A model generated the notes under the pieces. The model did not search any database, was not told the origin of the DNA, and saw only the letters and a list, made by a program, of their open reading frames with translations. Shown here in pieces: positions 1 through 7,821 of a DNA stretch of 29,319 nucleotides (position 1 is the stretch's first letter; every line of letters begins with the position of its first letter). This stretch comes from JBEKIK01 sp049509395 (GTDB taxonomy: Bacteria > Planctomycetota > Planctomycetia > Pirellulales > Thermoguttaceae). The stretch covers positions 1-29,319 of the forward strand of contig JBEKZY010000034.1 in assembly GCA_049509395.1 (NCBI GenBank), given 5' to 3'. The translations under genes and the position numbers were made by a program.

Positions 1-373
1 GGGCTGTGGTCTCGGCCGTTAGTCCATAATCGCTCAACGTGCGTTCCAAGATGGTTTGCACCGTTTTTGTTTTATCGGGCGGAGTTTCGAACAAAAAGAA
101 ACGATATCCGGCGACCTGGGGAAAATTTTTGAGCAATGCCGCTTCATCTAAAAGCAGATCGCCTTGAAAGATGCTGTTGGCCAGTAAGGCCACGACTTGC
201 AGGCGGATTTTTTTGCCTTGTCCGTCGGAAATCTCAAAAGTTTCACCTAGCCCGCCCCATAAATTAAGCGAATAGTTGGCAGTATTTTTTTCCAAGATCA
301 CGGGCACGCGGGCCACGCCGTCCGGGTCTTGGCCGAGGTCTTGATGCAATAGCGTCCAGGGATTATCGCCATC

Positions 374-453
374 GAAAAAGGGGACAGGCACCTCGCTGGT
401 CCGGGATTTATCATGGAGAATTTCATGCTGCTCGGAGCCAGTCCCCTTTTCTC
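374..453. repeat. Palindromic element of the GGGACAGGCACCTCGCT / GGAGCCAGTCCCC type, copy 1
   Basis: Arms at 374-397 and about 429-453 form an imperfect inverted repeat. On the minus strand, in the permease frame, it encodes GTGSEQ, ten residues, then SEVPVPFF. The same peptide pattern with the same spacing occurs in copy 2 at 2890-2972. A smaller palindrome, GGGACAGTCCCC, follows at about 467-478. Confidence 0.8.
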
Positions 454-1659
454 TTCGCGAAAATTGGGACAGTCCCCTGTTGGCCCAGTCAAAGCCGCCG
501 CGGTCGATGAATTGTCGCGGCACGCCCAGCAAGCGCGGCTGGCGTGGCCGATAAAGGTTTAAGCAACTGGCGTCGTCGCCCGATTTGACGCGCAAGGGAA
601 AGGCCCGTACGCCGGCAAATTGTTTTTCATCATCGGCGGAAAAGCCCAATTCGGCCCGGCCCTGGGGCGTGTCGAGGTTTTGATAGATGGGCTGGTCGGA
701 TTCGGCCGCGAGGCTGAATCCGCCGTTACCGCTTGCAAGCGCGGGAATTTGCCGCCTGAGATCAAGCCGGAATGCGCTTACGGCCGCGATCAGAAAACAA
801 GCAGCGGCCACAAGAGATACGGTGAGCGTGCTGCGGCCCGGATTTCGCGCGGCGTTGCGCAAGGCCATGCGCAGGAGATTTCCCCGGCCCGCGGCCACTG
901 CCGGCCCGGTGCGCCCGGATCGAAGCCTGATCCAGACCAGTCCCAGCAAGGATAGGAGCACGACTGCGCCTCCGCCAAAAAAAGCGGCCGCTTGATAATC
1001 TTCTCTCAGACCGCCCAGCAATAAAAGCAAAATAGTTCCGGCCACCATGAGGAGCAAAACGAGTTCGGACCAGTTCATTCTGCGCCTCGATTGCCGGCCG
1101 GAATTCAAGGATAAAGTTTCTTGAGATATTTGTCCTGCCAGCAGGCGGCGTGGTTCGATGCGTGTTATGCCGCGGACCGAAAAGGCGATGGCGGCCATGG
1201 CGATCAGGATTCCGCTTACAAAGCCGATGCTGAGACTGAGCGGCGTTATGTACAACTGCAAAAACGGCGTTACGACGGCAGCCAGCCACCAGGTGCGCAA
1301 GCCCAGGAGCATGAGTGCGGCATAACCGATGCCAAGCATCAAACCAAAAATGCCTCCAACCAGTGCGATAATAAAACCTTCGCCCAGGAGGATTCGCCGC
1401 ACTTGCCTGCGTTTGAGTCCCAGGGCCAATAAAATGCCGATCTGGCGGGCCCGCTGTTCCACGCCCAGGCGGAAGAGGAGCAGCACCAACATCACCGCGG
1501 CGGCGATGATGAAAAAACTAAAGGCCAAAAACAGCACGTTAAAGGGCGTCGTTCCGGCAGCGGCGGCCAAGGCTTGCTGTTTGACGGGTTGGAAAACCAG
1601 GCCGAAGGCCGCGGGATCCAGGGCCGAGAATTGTTTTTCCAAGGTTTCCTGATCCAAAC

Positions 1660-1705
1660 CCTCACCCCCGGCCCCTCTCCCAAAGGGCGCGGGGGGGGAT
1701 TTGGG
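1660..1705. repeat. GC-rich CCCTCACCCCCGGCCCCTC repeat-like segment read in frame
   Basis: This low-complexity segment resembles the dispersed CCCTCACCCC..CTCTCCC..GGG repeats found in many bacterial genomes. In the C-terminal permease frame it reads as SPKSPPAPFGRGAGGEG, which does not look like FtsX sequence, while homology-like sequence exists on both sides. There is no second copy in the window, so its identity as a repeat rests on recall of similar sequences. Confidence 0.4.
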
Positions 1706-3197
1706 TGATGTAAAAATGCGGCGGGTTGTGGTATTTCCGAAGCGGCTGCCCCCGAAGCGCCCCGGCGGACAACGACACGAACGCCTTGGGCGCGGCGCGG
1801 TGTTGGTCCCAATATTTTTCGTCCTGGGTGCGGACCCGACGGGCATCGAAAGGAAAGGGCGGATCCCAGTCGGCCATGGTCGCCTCGTCGGTCATGCCTT
1901 TGACCGTGGGGGTCAATGCGCGGTCGTCGGCCGCGCCGGCCAGTTGCACCACGGCGGCCAGGCGGAATGATTTAGTGGTTTCCCGGATTTGGCCCTGGGC
2001 GCTCTCCGGTTCGAAATAGGTAACAGAAATCCGGTCGCCGGTTTTGGCCTTCAGGTCGTCGGCCGCCCAGGAGTTCAGGGCAATCTCGTCATCGTTTAGC
2101 GGCGGCAATGGTTTGCCGTCGGTGGATAAAAACGGCCCCAGCGGCGGATGGTCGGCAAAGTCGATCGCGGTGATAGTGGAATAGGGGATTGTTCGCGAAC
2201 CGTCGGCGATGGTGTTGGCCAAGTAGGTAAACGCAGGTTGGACTGCAAGCCCTTCCGGCAGTTTATTGTTTAGTACTTGAAGTATTTCCTTTTCAGCGCC
2301 GGGTTCCAAAATCATTCGATTGGAAGTGATGTTTATATATCCCAGTGGAGACTTTTGAATGCCAAGGCCCAGATCGGTCAATTTCGGGCGGAGCAGATTT
2401 TGCACTTTTGAACCGGCGGCGGATGGGGATTTTTGCTCGCCGCTTTGCAATTGCACAAAAATGGCGTTTGCCCGGCCTGGTTGCTCCAAACGATCTTGCA
2501 GCCACTCAAGCGCGATGTAGGCATTTAGCGGCAGGCGCTGCGTGGGCCTAAGGCCGAAGCGTCCAAGACCGTCGGCTGGAATAATGCCGCTTACCGTGAG
2601 GCGGAAATTTTGCACAGTATCGCGTTTTTGCCCCAAGGCGCTGTCGGCTGGAATTGCGCCCGGACGCGGCAGCCGCACGATCACTTCATTGCCCGGTTTC
2701 ACGGCCAGTTTTTCGGCCAAAGGACAGTTGAGCACGATTTCACGCGGTTTTAGCGAGGGCGACGGATATGAACTTGTACCCAATTGCCAAAACTGCTGAT
2801 CGCAGCCAATCAATTGTACGCGATTCGCCCGAATCGGCCGGTTGGCGGCGGGATTTTCCATGCTCGCCGAAAGGATGATGGCGGGCGCGGAAAAAATGGG
2901 GACAGGCACCTCGCTTGACACTGGTTTAATAAGGGAAATCGGATTCTGCTCGGAGCCAGTCCCCATTTTTTCTAATTCATCGGCCAATTGCACGCGGAAG
3001 AAGCGATCGGCTATGAGCGCTTCGTCGATATTTCCCAGCTTATCCAGGGCCAGATTGCGGAGGCTGCCCTGCATCGAGTCGCCCACAAGCAATGCGCCCG
3101 CCAACACGGCAGTGCCCACCGCCGCCACGGCGGCCACTGCGAAATTCATCCGCCAGTGATGGAGAAAAGCGGCGATGATCAGCCGGAAGGAAGACAT
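1662..3197 (-). CDS. FtsX-family ABC transporter permease, N-terminal part (frameshifted)
   Basis: This is the N-terminal 511 residues of an inner-membrane ABC permease of the FtsX/MacB type, which works with a LolD/MacB-like ATPase in lipid, lipoprotein or efflux transport. After a short basic start (MSSFRLIIAAFLHHWRMNF) there is one hydrophobic segment at about residues 18-38 ending in GALLVGDSMQGSLR, a pattern typical of planctomycete FtsX proteins. A long extracytoplasmic domain follows, containing KAFVSLSAG near its end. The open frame then runs out of register: the family motif FGGSRFGN is encoded in another frame at about 1725-1750. The C-terminal half continues in that frame to the left edge. 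Residues of about 80-105 come from an inserted palindromic element (2890-2972). The start lies 72 bases after ispH on the same strand, so co-transcription is likely. Substrate is unknown; the family call is firm. Confidence 0.85.
   Translation of the reverse strand: MSSFRLIIAAFLHHWRMNFAVAAVAAVGTAVLAGALLVGDSMQGSLRNLALDKLGNIDEALIADRFFRVQLADELEKMGTGSEQNPISLIKPVSSEVPVPIFSAPAIILSASMENPAANRPIRANRVQLIGCDQQFWQLGTSSYPSPSLKPREIVLNCPLAEKLAVKPGNEVIVRLPRPGAIPADSALGQKRDTVQNFRLTVSGIIPADGLGRFGLRPTQRLPLNAYIALEWLQDRLEQPGRANAIFVQLQSGEQKSPSAAGSKVQNLLRPKLTDLGLGIQKSPLGYINITSNRMILEPGAEKEILQVLNNKLPEGLAVQPAFTYLANTIADGSRTIPYSTITAIDFADHPPLGPFLSTDGKPLPPLNDDEIALNSWAADDLKAKTGDRISVTYFEPESAQGQIRETTKSFRLAAVVQLAGAADDRALTPTVKGMTDEATMADWDPPFPFDARRVRTQDEKYWDQHRAAPKAFVSLSAGALRGQPLRKYHNPPHFYITQIPPRALWERGRG
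2890..2972. repeat. Palindromic element of the GGGACAGGCACCTCGCT / GGAGCCAGTCCCC type, copy 2
   Basis: The left arm at 2890-2915 and right arm at 2948-2972 share a perfect 14-base outer stem (GAAAAAATGGGGAC) and a mismatched inner stem. The element lies inside the FtsX gene and is translated without disrupting the frame as GTGSEQ, ten residues, SEVPVPIF. Confidence 0.8.
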
Positions 3198-3269
3198 GGC
3201 GGAACGGGCCGGGGGACAGTTTCTTTGTGTAAAGGTTTAAGCACGTTTTGCGCGCATCAAGCAAATCAC

Positions 3270-4208
3270 CTACACTCGCCAATTTTTTTCTCTTAGCGGT
3301 TCGGGCAGGGCGAAGTGGATTTTTTCCTCTTTGGTATCGAGCGATTCCATTGTTGCATTGAAATGTTCTTTCAGCACGGCGACGCATCGCTGAACCACGG
3401 CTTCCGGGGCGCTGGCCCCGGCGGTGACGGCGATGGTTTTGCTGCCTGTGAACCAGTTTAGATCTATGTCCTCGGGGCCGTCGATCAGATAGGCCGGGAC
3501 GCCTTGAGATCGGGCCATTTCGGCCAAACGCTGGCTATTCGAACTGTTGCAGCTCCCCACGACAATTACCATGTCCGCCTTTCGAGCCAGCATCCTTACG
3601 GCCTCTTGCCGATGTTGGGTGGCGTAGCAGATGTCCGCCCGGGCCGGGCCGACAATATGCGGGAATCGCTGCCGCAGGCGACCGATGACGGCGTCGGCAT
3701 CGTCGACGGACAACGTGGTTTGGGTCAGGTAAGCTATTTTGACGGAGTCAGGCAAATCGAGTCGATCGACGTCCTGGGGTGTTTGCACTAATATAATCGA
3801 GTCCGGGGCCTCGCCCATGGTTCCTACTACTTCGTCGTGGCCCGCGTGACCTATTAAGATAACCATGTAACCTTCGCGGGCGAAACGAATGGCCTCGGTG
3901 TGCACCTTGGTCACCAAAGGACAAGTGGCGTCGATAGTTATAAGCCTTTGCGCAGCGGCTTGTCGGCGAACATCGGGCGGAACACCATGGGCAGAATACA
4001 GTAAATGGGAGCCTTGGGGGACTTGGGATAAATCATCCACAAAAACCACGCCCTGCTTGCGAAAATACTCCACTACCCAGCGGTTGTGCACGATCTCGTG
4101 ATACACATAAATCGGCGTGCCAAATGTCTGAATTGCCAGGTCCAGGCTCTCGATGGCCATATTCACGCCGGCGCAAAATCCCCGGGAGTTTGCCAGGATA
4201 ATATGCAT
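3270..4208 (-). CDS. ispH: 4-hydroxy-3-methylbut-2-enyl diphosphate reductase (IspH/LytB)
   Basis: This enzyme catalyses the last step of the MEP pathway, reducing HMBPP to IPP and DMAPP with a 4Fe-4S cluster in the cytoplasm. The 312-residue length is standard. The three cluster cysteines are present at C12 (GFCAGV), C96 (DATCPLVTK) and C194 (DICYATQHRQEAV). Substrate-binding residues H41 (YHEIVHN), H124 and E126 (GHAGHDEVVGTMGE), the TQTTLSVDD segment, NSSNS and VTAGASAPE are all in place. The ATG at 4208 is preceded by AGAGGAA, a good ribosome binding site. It is divergent from hpnC, whose pathway consumes its products, and it precedes the FtsX permease on the same strand. The identification is firm. 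Confidence 0.97.
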   Translation of the reverse strand: MHIILANSRGFCAGVNMAIESLDLAIQTFGTPIYVYHEIVHNRWVVEYFRKQGVVFVDDLSQVPQGSHLLYSAHGVPPDVRRQAAAQRLITIDATCPLVTKVHTEAIRFAREGYMVILIGHAGHDEVVGTMGEAPDSIILVQTPQDVDRLDLPDSVKIAYLTQTTLSVDDADAVIGRLRQRFPHIVGPARADICYATQHRQEAVRMLARKADMVIVVGSCNSSNSQRLAEMARSQGVPAYLIDGPEDIDLNWFTGSKTIAVTAGASAPEAVVQRCVAVLKEHFNATMESLDTKEEKIHFALPEPLREKNWRV

Positions 4209-4277
4209 GGTTTCCTCTTTAGTCGGAAAATATCATAATAACAGGGAACAGGGCACAGCGGACAGGGGACGGCGTGA

Positions 4278-4298
4278 GGATGAGGGATGAGGGATGAA
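4278..4298. repeat. Heptanucleotide tandem repeat (GGATGAG, three units)
   Basis: Three adjacent 7-base units read GGATGAG, GGATGAG, GGATGAA. In the orientation of ispH they read CATCC-type, the same family found just upstream of the genes at 7822 and 11888. The surrounding ispH-hpnC gap of about 200 bases holds no other clear gene and should contain both divergent promoters, which I could not place with confidence. Confidence 0.7.
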
Positions 4299-4406
4299 TG
4301 CTGATTACAGAATTATATTGTTCGCGGTTTTGGGTATTTCAAAGTTCGCCGACCGCTGCCAAAAGTTCCTGCTTGCCAAGGCCACTCATTCCTGATCGCT
4401 GTACTA

Positions 4407-5333
4407 ATGTTTTCACGTGATTTACTACTTTTTGGACCCCAAGCACGGCCAGGCTCGCCGCCGAGTTTGCGGGAGGCGAACCGGTATTGCCGGAAATTGG
4501 CAAAACGGCATTATGAAAATTTTACCGTGGCAAGTTGGTTGCTGCCCGGGCGGCTGCGCCAACACTTTTACAACGTCTATGCCTATTGCCGCTGGGCCGA
4601 TGATCTGGCCGACGAAACAGGCGATGCGAAACAAAGTCTTGCTTTGCTGGATTGGTGGGAAACGCAACTTCGCGAATGTTATCGCGGGCAGACCGTTCAG
4701 CCGGTTTTTATTGCCCTGTCCGAAACCATCCGGAGCTTCAAAATTCCCATTGATCCGTTTGTGGATTTACTGGCGGCCTTCAGGCAGGATCAACGTGTAA
4801 GCCGTTACGAGACGATGGAACAATTATTGGAATACTGCCGCCGGTCGGCCAATCCGGTGGGCCGTTTGGTGCTGTATTTGGGAGAGTGTCATTCGACCGA
4901 GCGCGTCGAGCTGGCCGATTCGATTTGCACGGGTCTTCAATTGGCCAATTTCTGCCAGGACGTTGCAGGGGACTGGGATCGGGGCCGGATTTATTTGCCC
5001 CAGGCCGATTGCCGCCGCTGCGACTATATCGAGGCGATGTTTGCCCGGCGCGAGTGCAACGAGGCATTTCGCCGGCTAATGAGGATGCAAGTGGATCGGG
5101 CGGAAGGATTTCTGCGTGCCGAGCTGCCGCTGATAGAGATGATGCCCCGGGATTTGCGTCTCGACGTGGCGCTATTCATTCAGGGAGGGCTGGCGATTTT
5201 GCGGGCGATTCGCCGGCAGGATTATGATGTCTGGACCCGGCGCCCCAGGATTTCTAAAATGGAAAAATTGCGGCTTTTCTTTAATTGCCGGCGGCGGCTG
5301 CATAAAGCACGCACTACAGAGTATAAGGAATAA
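4407..5333 (+). CDS. hpnC: HpnC, squalene/phytoene synthase family (hydroxysqualene synthase)
   Basis: HpnC converts presqualene diphosphate to hydroxysqualene in the three-enzyme bacterial squalene route (HpnD, HpnC, HpnE). The protein has 308 residues. The first aspartate-rich motif is DDLADE at residues 65-70 in YAYCRWADDLADE, and the second is QDVAGDWDRGRIYLP at 184-198. The N-terminal RRHYENF-like motif (KRHYENFTVASWLLPGRLR) separates HpnC from HpnD. No Shine-Dalgarno sequence is obvious before the ATG at 4407, and no other start fits better. It is the first gene of a tight hpnC-hpnD-hpnE operon, with its stop five bases before hpnD. The reaction is assigned from the family and gene order, not from a residue unique to this protein. 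Confidence 0.93.
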   Translation: MFSRDLLLFGPQARPGSPPSLREANRYCRKLAKRHYENFTVASWLLPGRLRQHFYNVYAYCRWADDLADETGDAKQSLALLDWWETQLRECYRGQTVQPVFIALSETIRSFKIPIDPFVDLLAAFRQDQRVSRYETMEQLLEYCRRSANPVGRLVLYLGECHSTERVELADSICTGLQLANFCQDVAGDWDRGRIYLPQADCRRCDYIEAMFARRECNEAFRRLMRMQVDRAEGFLRAELPLIEMMPRDLRLDVALFIQGGLAILRAIRRQDYDVWTRRPRISKMEKLRLFFNCRRRLHKARTTEYKE

Positions 5334-5338
5334 AATAA

Positions 5339-6250
5339 ATGCTTTTCGCTCGCAACGCCCTCGACAAAAGCTATGTATTTTGCCGCCGCTTAACCCGCCG
5401 CTCGGGTTCAAATTTCTACCAGGGCATTAAAATTTTGCCCCGCGAAAAGCGTCGCGCCATGGAAGCGCTCTACGCCTTCATGCGGCACACCGACGATATA
5501 GTCGATGCGCCGCCCGGCCAGGCGGATAGCCTCAATACATCGATCGATCGGCGGCGGAATCAATTGCATCGCTGGCGCACCGTTCTGGAAAACGCCTTGT
5601 CGGAAGAAGATCTCCACGGTGCCGATCCTGACCGGCCATGGATGCGATCGATTACGGAGGCCGATTCAATTGCGGATTCCTTATTGCCCGCCTTGGTCGA
5701 TAGCGTAAAAAAATACCAAATTCCCTCTGAATATTTGTTCGCGGTCTTCGACGGCGTGGAAATGGATTTGGACCGTCATCGTTACGAGACCTTTGATGAA
5801 CTCAAACTGTATTGCCAGCGCGTGGCCGCGCTGCAACTGACTAACATACTGCGCGACCTGAAGGCCGACGCCGTGGCAGGCCGAATTTACCTGCCCTTGG
5901 AAGACCTTAAAACCTGCGGATATTCGGAGGATGAACTTAAAAATGGCGTTGTAAACGACGCCTTTCACCGGCTCATGCGTTTGGAAATCGACCGTGCCAA
6001 GCAGTTTTATGGCGAGGGCGCCAAGCTATTGAATTTCCTGAATCGCGACGGACGGCCGATTTTCGAAGTTATGATGGTTGCCTACGTGATGCTGTTAAAG
6101 AAAATCAGGCGACGCCCCGGGAATGTTTTTTTCCGGCAAATCAAGCTTACTAAACTAGATTGGCTCAGGTGCAGCGTATCGATTTTTCACATCTCGAAGC
6201 ATTTGGATAATTTCAGCGAAATCATATCTGCTACGTTAAATGATGAATAA
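5339..6250 (+). CDS. hpnD: HpnD, presqualene diphosphate synthase
   Basis: HpnD joins two farnesyl diphosphates to presqualene diphosphate. The 303-residue protein has the two Mg-binding motifs of trans-isoprenyl head-to-head synthases: DDIVD at residues 52-56 (FMRHTDDIVD) and NILRDLKAD at 169-177, followed by GRIYLP. The early SGSNFYQGIKILPREKRRAM segment is characteristic of HpnD and phytoene synthase. An AAGGA site inside the end of hpnC lies nine bases before the ATG. The last 11 bases overlap hpnE, which suggests translational coupling. It is a paralogue of the preceding hpnC. Confidence 0.93.
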   Translation: MLFARNALDKSYVFCRRLTRRSGSNFYQGIKILPREKRRAMEALYAFMRHTDDIVDAPPGQADSLNTSIDRRRNQLHRWRTVLENALSEEDLHGADPDRPWMRSITEADSIADSLLPALVDSVKKYQIPSEYLFAVFDGVEMDLDRHRYETFDELKLYCQRVAALQLTNILRDLKADAVAGRIYLPLEDLKTCGYSEDELKNGVVNDAFHRLMRLEIDRAKQFYGEGAKLLNFLNRDGRPIFEVMMVAYVMLLKKIRRRPGNVFFRQIKLTKLDWLRCSVSIFHISKHLDNFSEIISATLNDE

Positions 6251-7739
6251 ATTAGCCAAGCTGTTTGAATTTGGCGAGATCGACTCGGCCGCGGATGCAC
6301 GGTCCGAAAATACCCCGCCGGATAAACTGACGCAAGCCGAGTTGGCGCCGGCGCTATCGGCCAGCGTCGCCCGTTCGTCCAAATCGGTGGCCATTATCGG
6401 GGGCGGATTGGCCGGCATGGCCGCCGCCACAGTGCTTAGTCAACGCGGTTTGCAGATTGATTTGTTCGAGCAGAGCGACCGGCTGGGCGGGCGGGCAGGC
6501 TCGATGGAAGAACCATGGAACGGGCAGGTGATAGATCAATGCCAGCACGTGGCCATGGGTTGCTGCGGAAGTTTCCTCGATTTCTGCCGCCGGACCGGAG
6601 TGAAAGATTGCTTTCAGAGGCACAAAACGCTGCATTTTATCGGCCCGGACGGCAGGCAATCGGATATTACCGCCGCCGCCTGGCTGCCCGCGCCACTGCA
6701 TTTATTGCCCGGGCTGTTCGGATTGAAATATCTCACCAAGCAGGAGTGTTGGAGCATCGCTAGAACGCTACGCAAATTGAACCGTTTGAAAATATCAGTA
6801 GAGAACAGCCTCGATACTATTGGATTATGGCTCCAACAACAGGGCCAATCGGGAGAGTTAATAGAAAAGTTTTGGTCCACGATTATCGTAAGCGCCTTGA
6901 GCGAGACGGTCGATAATGCCTCATTGTTTGCCGCAAAAAAAGTTTTTGCAGATGGTTTTATGTCTTCCCGCAATGCTTATGAACTGATCATTCCTCGAGT
7001 ACCGCTAGGCGAAATATTCGACCGCCGCGTGCCCGAGTGGTTGGAGCGGCAAGGAGTAATAATACATCGCGGGGCCAGGGTGGCTGAGATTACATTCCGA
7101 GAAAAAGGCGCCGTGTCGGTGTTTCTATACAACGGAAACGCGCAAGATTTTGATGCCGCGATTGTCGCCGTGCCGTGGTTCGAGGCGCCTAATCTTTTTT
7201 CCGCTTCACCCGCTAATTTCCCCCTGAAATTGAAGAGAGTTATTCTATCCTCTTCGACTGCAAATTTTCTCATGAAATTGGTGGCATTAAAACAAATTCC
7301 TTTTGCCTCCATTACCGTTGTGCATTTGTGGTTTGATCGGCCGATTACTCCACTGCCGCATGCGGCTCTGGTTGGAAAGTTGAGCCAGTGGATTTTTAAT
7401 AGTAGTTCTTATTGTCAGGTTGTCATAAGCGCCTCACATCGCGTAGTTATTAGATACAAACAGGATGAATTGCTGAAAATAGTTCTGGCTGATTTGGCGG
7501 CCGTTTTTCCCGATGCTCGGCAGGCAACATTATTGAACTCGCGGATAGTGACGATGCCCCGAGCTGTTATTTCCTTGCAGCCAGGCGTAGATCAACTTCG
7601 ACCATCGCAAAAGACCGGCACACCTAATTCATTTTTAGCCGGCGACTGGACCGCCACCGGCTGGCCCGGTACCATGGAAGGAGCCGTGCGGAGCGGTTAT
7701 TTGGCCGCCAAGGAGTTGTTGAAATATCTGGGTCAATAG
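6240..7739 (+). CDS. hpnE: HpnE, FAD-dependent hydroxysqualene dehydroxylase (squalene-forming)
   Basis: HpnE removes the hydroxyl group of hydroxysqualene to give squalene. The dinucleotide-binding motif is at residues 49-60 (SVAIIGGGLAGM), followed by the FAD-contact segment RLGGRAGS. The C-terminal FAD motif reads FLAGDWTATGWPGTMEGAVRSG, typical of HpnE and phytoene-desaturase-like oxidoreductases. The protein has 499 residues, with about 48 polar residues before the Rossmann fold that are not expected in the family. An internal in-frame start near the fold cannot be excluded. The ATG at 6240 overlaps hpnD by 11 bases. The middle (about 6760-7500) is visibly more AT-rich than the flanks. 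It closes the operon and is followed by a small hairpin. Confidence 0.92.
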   Translation: MMNKLAKLFEFGEIDSAADARSENTPPDKLTQAELAPALSASVARSSKSVAIIGGGLAGMAAATVLSQRGLQIDLFEQSDRLGGRAGSMEEPWNGQVIDQCQHVAMGCCGSFLDFCRRTGVKDCFQRHKTLHFIGPDGRQSDITAAAWLPAPLHLLPGLFGLKYLTKQECWSIARTLRKLNRLKISVENSLDTIGLWLQQQGQSGELIEKFWSTIIVSALSETVDNASLFAAKKVFADGFMSSRNAYELIIPRVPLGEIFDRRVPEWLERQGVIIHRGARVAEITFREKGAVSVFLYNGNAQDFDAAIVAVPWFEAPNLFSASPANFPLKLKRVILSSSTANFLMKLVALKQIPFASITVVHLWFDRPITPLPHAALVGKLSQWIFNSSSYCQVVISASHRVVIRYKQDELLKIVLADLAAVFPDARQATLLNSRIVTMPRAVISLQPGVDQLRPSQKTGTPNSFLAGDWTATGWPGTMEGAVRSGYLAAKELLKYLGQ

Positions 7740-7746
7740 CCGTCGC

Positions 7747-7764
7747 GAAACCGCAAGCGGTTTC
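7747..7764 (+). terminator. Hairpin after hpnE, possible weak terminator
   Basis: A seven-base-pair stem GAAACCG/CGGTTTC with loop CAAG starts eight bases after the hpnE stop. Only a broken T-rich stretch (TTGTTTATT) follows, so termination would be weak. It could equally be a dispersed short palindrome. Confidence 0.35.
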
Positions 7765-7773
7765 AGTTGTTTA

Positions 7774-7821
7774 TTCAGCATTCAGCATTCAGAAATCAGC
7801 ATTTATTCATCCCTCATCCTT
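7774..7821. repeat. Heptanucleotide repeats (TTCAGCA and CATCCCT) ending at a start codon
   Basis: Four 7-base units of TTCAGCA type occupy 7774-7801. Two CATCCCT/CATCCTT units occupy 7808-7821 and abut the ATG at 7822 directly. No Shine-Dalgarno sequence is present in this leader. Confidence 0.7.

Larger units (their letters stand above)
1..1760 (-). pseudogene. C-terminal half of the FtsX permease gene, out of frame with its N-terminal half; 3' end outside window
   Basis: Read on the minus strand with codons starting at positions equal to 1 modulo 3 (for example 58, 298, 538 and 1558), this stretch appears open from about 1755 to the left edge. It encodes FGGSRFGN, then a predicted membrane segment around FNVLFLAFSFFIIAAAVMLV, then cytoplasmic basic motifs (GLKRRQVRRILLGEGF) and further hydrophobic segments. 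A second periplasmic domain carries CLNLYRPRQPRLLGVP, common in planctomycete FtsX permeases. The shift from the N-terminal frame is equivalent to one extra base or two missing bases near 1755-1765, in a GC-rich run. It could be a real frameshift mutation or a sequencing or assembly error. The rest of the gene looks well preserved, which favours a recent event or an error. One palindromic element (374-453) is read through in frame. Confidence 0.75.

Noticed and set aside
762..1289. 175-codon minus-strand frame within the permease region
   Set aside because: It is a shadow frame of the FtsX C-terminal half, rich in Arg/His and without domain features.
4407..7739. Full hopanoid biosynthesis cluster
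   Set aside because: Only the squalene-forming genes hpnC, hpnD and hpnE are seen. No squalene-hopene cyclase or side-chain genes occur in the window.
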